This document shows positions 5,517 through 8,751 of a DNA stretch of 8,751 bases, piece after piece. Every line of letters begins with the position of its first letter. The stretch's first letter is position 1. The notes under the pieces were generated by a model. The model made no database searches, had not been told where the DNA came from, and saw only the letters and a program-made list of their open reading frames with translations. The translations under genes were made by a program, and so were the position numbers. Source of the DNA: an uncultured Bacilli bacterium. Its GTDB lineage: Bacteria; Bacillota_I; Bacilli_A; RF39; UBA660. The stretch is from contig CANRPB010000065.1 of NCBI GenBank assembly GCA_947632415.1, positions 1 to 8,751 on the forward strand, given 5' to 3'.

Positions 5517-6587
5517 ATGAATTGTGTTTTGTATTTTAGGTTGAATGGTAGTAATTATTTGGTTTATAGTAGTGATGATAATTTGTATTTGGGTATGCTT
5601 GTTAATAATTGTGTTGTTCCTATTAATAGTGATGATGCTTTGGTTTTAAAGTATATTGTTAGTATACTTTGTGATAGTAGTGCTTCTTTTGATGATTTTA
5701 TTGATAAAACGATCGCTATTTTAAATAGGGAGGATGCTACTATTAATGAGGTTGATAAATTTATTTTGCTTTCTTTTTCTGATGATAAGAAAAGTGTGTT
5801 TTTGGATAGGTGTAATTCGTTTTATAAGAAGAAATCTTATAGTTGGTTGGTTATCTTGTTTTTGGTGATTCTTATTGTTTTGGGTGCTTGGTTTTATTTT
5901 TTCTTTTATAGTAAATATAGTCTTTTGAATCATTATGTGTATAATTATTATCAGCAGGAGGAGCGTGTTTCTAATACGACTTATGAGTTGGTTAGTGTTA
6001 GTAATATTGATGACGTTAATTTTGATAGTTCGGTTGTTAGTTTTAAGAATCCGTATGATTATTTTGATGTTGTTTCGAGTGATAGTAATCTTGAGGTTTA
6101 TAAGTCTGGTGATTTAGAGTTAAGGATACAAGTGGATGATAGTGTAGGGTTTGATGATTTTTTTGCTGATATGTATTCTTATTTTCGAGATGACGCTTCT
6201 TTTTATCCATTGATTGATTTAAGGAAAGTTTTTAGTGATAATGGTGTTAATGATAGGTATGATTTGATGTATCAGTGTTTGTTGAATTTTGGTAGTAGTG
6301 TTTCTTTTAGTTCTAGTGATGATGATATTTTAAATAAGTTTGTTTTTGATATGTATACGCCTATTGTTGTTCCCTTTAGTGATAGTAGTAGGGTTAATAA
6401 GATTTTATTGTTTAGTGGTGATAAGAGGGGATATGCTTATGTTACTGATGATAAAATTAGTATTGAGTTAGTTAATGATGATAAGATTGTTAAAATTGAT
6501 TTGGATGGTTTTTCTGATTCTGCTCCTATTTTGAGTCATAGTGGTATTATTAATTTTGTTAGTTCTATTCATTTTAAAAACTACTAA
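5517..6587 (+). CDS. Single-pass membrane protein of unknown function, 356 residues
   Basis: I do not recognise this family. Residues 1-108 form a soluble N-terminal domain that begins with short beta-like stretches (VLYFRLNG, YLVYSSDD, YLGMLV). A single hydrophobic helix lies at about 110-131 (SWLVILFLVILIVLGAWF), preceded by KKK at 104-106. The positive-inside rule therefore places the N-terminus in the cytoplasm and the C-terminal part of about 225 residues outside. The outer part is rich in Asp, Ser, Val and Tyr and low in Lys; part of this comes from the T/G-rich coding strand. There is no signal peptide, LPXTG or lipobox. The layout (cytoplasmic domain, one helix, large outer domain) resembles membrane sensors and anti-sigma factors, but no motif proves such a role. 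The gene is divergent from the SNF2 gene, and its stop overlaps the stop of the convergent sigma gene. Confidence 0.75.
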   Translation: MNCVLYFRLNGSNYLVYSSDDNLYLGMLVNNCVVPINSDDALVLKYIVSILCDSSASFDDFIDKTIAILNREDATINEVDKFILLSFSDDKKSVFLDRCNSFYKKKSYSWLVILFLVILIVLGAWFYFFFYSKYSLLNHYVYNYYQQEERVSNTTYELVSVSNIDDVNFDSSVVSFKNPYDYFDVVSSDSNLEVYKSGDLELRIQVDDSVGFDDFFADMYSYFRDDASFYPLIDLRKVFSDNGVNDRYDLMYQCLLNFGSSVSFSSSDDDILNKFVFDMYTPIVVPFSDSSRVNKILLFSGDKRGYAYVTDDKISIELVNDDKIVKIDLDGFSDSAPILSHSGIINFVSSIHFKNY

Positions 6588-6608
6588 ACTTTTTGTCTAG
6601 TAGTTTTT
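6576..6608. terminator. Shared bidirectional terminator inside two coding ends
   Basis: The arms 6576-6586 (AAAAACTACTA) and 6598-6608 (TAGTAGTTTTT) pair perfectly over 11 bp with an 11-base loop. A run of T follows on both strands, so it can stop transcription from both sides. The left arm encodes the last residues of the membrane protein (KNY) and holds both stop codons. The loop and right arm encode the last residues of the sigma factor. Confidence 0.8.
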
Positions 6609-8554
6609 TCTATTTTGTTTTGGATGATGGCTGTTGTTGCGTCTTTTTCTATATTGAATTGTTTTATTTTTTTTGTGTATTTTTCTAAAAATTCGTTTAG
6701 TGTGTTTATTACTTCTTGTTCGTATATATCTAGACAGTTTGCTATATATTTTAATGAATTATTTTGTTGTCCATATGTTAGCGCTAATAAAATTATAGCT
6801 GTTTTTTTGGAATCTAAGCTTTCTATTATTTCATCAACAATGGGATTTTTTATGTTTTCTGTATCTTGCATAATATTTTTTATAATTTGATTGTATGAAT
6901 AGTTTTTTTCTTGGTTAATGAATGAGTTTTGTTTGTTTAGTTCTCTTATTAATTTGGGAATTATGATGTTAAAGAAGTATCTGTTTTCGGTTGCTATGAG
7001 ATTTTTTATTTCAGGATGGGTTAGATCATTACCTTCTCTTTTTTCTATTAGTTGTTTTTGGTAATCGTTTAAGTGTTGATCTATTGTTTGCATTATTTCG
7101 TCTTCGGTTCCGTATGAATTTAATATTCTTAAAATTCCCATTTTGCTTCTTGGGTTGGTTTTGTTGTTGTCTTCTTCTTTTAGTTTATTAATATATCTTT
7201 TAAGTTTTACTAGTGCTTTGGCTTCTATTTGTCTTATTCTTTCTCTGGTTAGATTTTTTATTTTTGCTATTTGTTCTAGTGTCATGGGGTTATCAGTTCC
7301 GATTCCATATCGTAGTATAATGATTTCTTTTTCGGTTTCTTTTAGACAATCAAGATAGGATCTTATTTCTTCACCTTCTATTTGTTGTATTACTGTTTCT
7401 TCGGTTGTTTCTTTTTCGTCGGCAATCATACTTATCAGATCTGTGTCTTGTTCATCGCCTATTTTTTGATCAATGCTCACTGTGTCGGTATATATTTGTT
7501 CTAATTCATATATTTTTTGAATTGGTATGTCTAATTTTTTTGATATTTCTGTGATAGATGGCTCGTGTCCTAGTTCTTGGGTTAGTTTTATTTTTTCGGT
7601 TTGGTATTTGTTGAATTTTGTGTACATGTTACTTGGTATTCTTATGTTTCTTGATTTGTTTCTTATGAATTGAACTATAGATTGTCGTATCCACCATACT
7701 GCATATGTTGAGAATTTATATCCTTTTGTTTCATCGTATTTGTTTATGGCTGTCATGAGTCCTATATTTCCTTCACCAATTAAGTCCATGTATTCTAAGC
7801 CTTGGTTTTTATATCTTCTGGCTATACTTGTGACGAGACGAAGGTTATGGTTTATAAGTTTTTTTCGTGCTGTTTTGTCTCCTTTGTGTAAGGCTTCGAA
7901 TAGTTTTATTTCTTCTTCTTGGCTTAGTAATTTGTATTCTTTTATTTCGATTAAATATGAAGATATTATATCGCTGTTAAATGTTGTTGGGGTATTGTCT
8001 AATTCTGATTCAGTATAATCAATGCTGATATCATTAAGCATACAGTATGTTTCTATTAGTGACATAGTTATGTCGTCATTTATAAGTATATCTAGTGTTA
8101 GTTTGTTTTCTTTTGATGTTATTTTTTCTACTATTGTTTGTAGCATATTGTTTAATTTGCTATTGCTGGTTACGATTTGAATATATGTTTTTTGGGTTAG
8201 TTTGAATTGTGATTTATTTATATATTCGTTTATTTTTTTTAGTTCTTTTAATGCTTGTTTGTAATCTTTGGGGGTAATTATTTTTCTGTTTATAAATTCA
8301 TTAATTTGTATCTCTATTTCTTGTTCTTGGTCTGGTTTTTTGGATAGTTCTTTTTTAATTATTGATTCAAGGTCTATATTTTGATTTTTGGTGGAATTTT
8401 TTTGTTTTGTTATTATTTTTTTTATTGTTTCTATAAATTGTTCTTCATTGTAGGTATCGGCATATTCGTTGTATAGTTTTTTTATAGTTGGCATCATTTT
8501 TTTAAGTAAATTTTCTATTGATGTTTCTTTTATTTCTTCTATTGATAATTTCAT
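6584..8554 (-). CDS. rpoD: Primary-type RNA polymerase sigma factor (RpoD/SigA-like) with long C-terminal extension, 656 residues
   Basis: This sigma-70 factor recruits RNA polymerase to -35/-10 promoters. Residues 1-190 are an unassigned Lys/Ile-rich N-terminal part. Region 1.2 is at about 192-225 (SSYLIEIKEYKLLSQEEEI) and region 2 at 226-300, with NLRLVTSIARRYK, GNIGLMTAINKYD and FSTYAVWWIRQSI; the Trp pair and Gln of -10 recognition are intact. Region 3 runs from about 303 to 385. Region 4 is at 395-453 with RYGIGTDNPMTLEQIA and TRERIRQIEAKAL, near consensus for -35 binding. SigA proteins normally end just after this, but here about 200 more residues follow (456-656), including a second region-4-like stretch at 577-630. 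The ATG at 8554 has AAAGGA 11 bases upstream. It is probably the housekeeping factor, since all core residues are conserved. The extension could mean a lineage-specific form or a second group 1/2 factor. The gene has a long leader and is transcribed against the membrane protein gene. Confidence 0.92.
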   Translation of the reverse strand: MKLSIEEIKETSIENLLKKMMPTIKKLYNEYADTYNEEQFIETIKKIITKQKNSTKNQNIDLESIIKKELSKKPDQEQEIEIQINEFINRKIITPKDYKQALKELKKINEYINKSQFKLTQKTYIQIVTSNSKLNNMLQTIVEKITSKENKLTLDILINDDITMSLIETYCMLNDISIDYTESELDNTPTTFNSDIISSYLIEIKEYKLLSQEEEIKLFEALHKGDKTARKKLINHNLRLVTSIARRYKNQGLEYMDLIGEGNIGLMTAINKYDETKGYKFSTYAVWWIRQSIVQFIRNKSRNIRIPSNMYTKFNKYQTEKIKLTQELGHEPSITEISKKLDIPIQKIYELEQIYTDTVSIDQKIGDEQDTDLISMIADEKETTEETVIQQIEGEEIRSYLDCLKETEKEIIILRYGIGTDNPMTLEQIAKIKNLTRERIRQIEAKALVKLKRYINKLKEEDNNKTNPRSKMGILRILNSYGTEDEIMQTIDQHLNDYQKQLIEKREGNDLTHPEIKNLIATENRYFFNIIIPKLIRELNKQNSFINQEKNYSYNQIIKNIMQDTENIKNPIVDEIIESLDSKKTAIILLALTYGQQNNSLKYIANCLDIYEQEVINTLNEFLEKYTKKIKQFNIEKDATTAIIQNKIEKTTRQKV

Positions 8555-8646
8555 AATAGTTTCATTCCTTTCTTTTTATTTATGGTAATTTATATATTTT
8601 TTTAAGTTAAACTTGGTGTTTTAGTTCTTCTTGATTTTATTTTGGT

Positions 8647-8660
8647 AGTATTTCAATACT
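8647..8660 (-). other. Small palindrome in the sigma gene leader
   Basis: AGTATT (8647-8652) and AATACT (8655-8660) form a 14-bp dyad. In RNA this gives a 5-bp stem with a 4-base loop. One arm touches the stop codon of the Met-Lys ORF at 8660-8668. It is weak as an RNA hairpin and too short to call a terminator. Confidence 0.3.
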
Positions 8661-8668
8661 TATTTCAT
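8660..8668 (-). other. Start-stop leader ORF (Met-Lys-stop) with strong ribosome binding site
   Basis: The - strand reads AAAAGGAGAT (8675-8684). This is the best Shine-Dalgarno sequence near the sigma gene, and its AGGAG core lies 8 bases before ATG AAA TAA. This optimally placed site serves only a two-codon ORF about 105 bases upstream of the real start at 8554. It may be a regulatory leader ORF that parks or recycles ribosomes, or the remnant of a lost gene. A second ATG at 8676 also meets a stop (TGA) after three codons. Confidence 0.4.
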
Positions 8669-8704
8669 ATATACATCTCCTTTTATAAGTATCGGTTTCC
8701 ACAT

Positions 8705-8733
8705 ATTATAGCAACATTGTTTGTTTTAGGCAA
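8705..8733 (-). promoter_or_regulatory. Promoter of the primary sigma gene
   Basis: On the - strand TTGCCT (8728-8733), 17 bases, then TATAAT (8705-8710), preceded by TGC as an extended -10. The predicted start near 8698 gives a leader of about 145 bases, much longer than the other leaders in this window (about 15-50). Confidence 0.75.
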
Positions 8734-8751
8734 GTAATAATTGATGATTTT

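Noticed and set aside
5935..6117. Hydrophobic + strand ORF in another frame of the membrane protein gene
   Set aside because: An out-of-frame shadow of the real gene with repeated Ile/Leu/Val from the T-rich sequence and no separate start signals.
6615..8018. Several short + strand ORFs opposite the primary sigma gene
   Set aside because: All lie antisense to conserved sigma regions or to the continuous C-terminal extension, with no promoter or binding site.
8660..8676. Read-through of TGA as Trp in the sigma leader to give a longer peptide
   Set aside because: Trp is encoded by TGG in the genes here and TGA ends the 193-residue gene, so a Mollicutes-type code is not supported.

Overview
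The window comes from a very AT-rich, low-GC bacterium, most likely an uncultured member of the Bacillota (Bacilli or a near relative). The reasons are its Gram-positive style ribosome binding sites, consensus -35/-10 promoters with extended -10 motifs, a SigA-like primary sigma factor, and a SWIM/SNF2 helicase of the bacterial type. Trp is encoded by TGG and TGA is used as a stop, so the standard bacterial code fits. I cannot name a genus. The + strand is rich in T and G along its whole length, whichever strand the genes lie on, so + is probably the leading strand. The + strand proteins are therefore rich in Val, Asp, Phe, Ser and Cys, and the - strand proteins in Lys, Asn, Ile, Thr and Gln.

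Layout from left to right. At 17-64 a terminator closes a two-gene - strand operon: an unrecognised 193-residue coiled-coil protein (237-818) and an overlapping 55-residue small protein (92-259). Back-to-back promoters at 850-922 separate this operon from a + strand gene (945-1991) for a highly divergent sigma-70 family protein. The next 194 bases lie between convergent genes and are unusually structured. They hold a near-consensus - strand promoter, a 17-bp palindrome over its -10, several strong hairpins (one with a run of seven G, or C on the other strand) and a terminator-like stem. I read this as a candidate small RNA gene of about 130 nt. Then come a SWIM-SNF2 helicase (2186-5341, - strand), a divergent single-pass membrane protein of unknown function (5517-6587, +), and a primary sigma factor (6584-8554, - strand). 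The membrane protein and sigma factor genes converge and overlap by 4 bp inside a shared terminator hairpin. The sigma gene has a leader of about 145 nt with a strong promoter and a well-placed ribosome binding site that serves only a Met-Lys-stop ORF.

Working together: two sigma factors, a chromatin-remodeller-type ATPase and a candidate small RNA suggest a locus with a regulatory flavour, but no operon joins them and no pathway can be assigned. The points most worth checking are the roughly 200-residue C-terminal extension of the primary sigma factor (apparently with a second, degenerate region 4), the divergent second sigma protein, the candidate small RNA at 2005-2133, and the start-stop leader ORF of the sigma gene. 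No tRNA, rRNA, CRISPR array, transposase or insertion sequence was seen.
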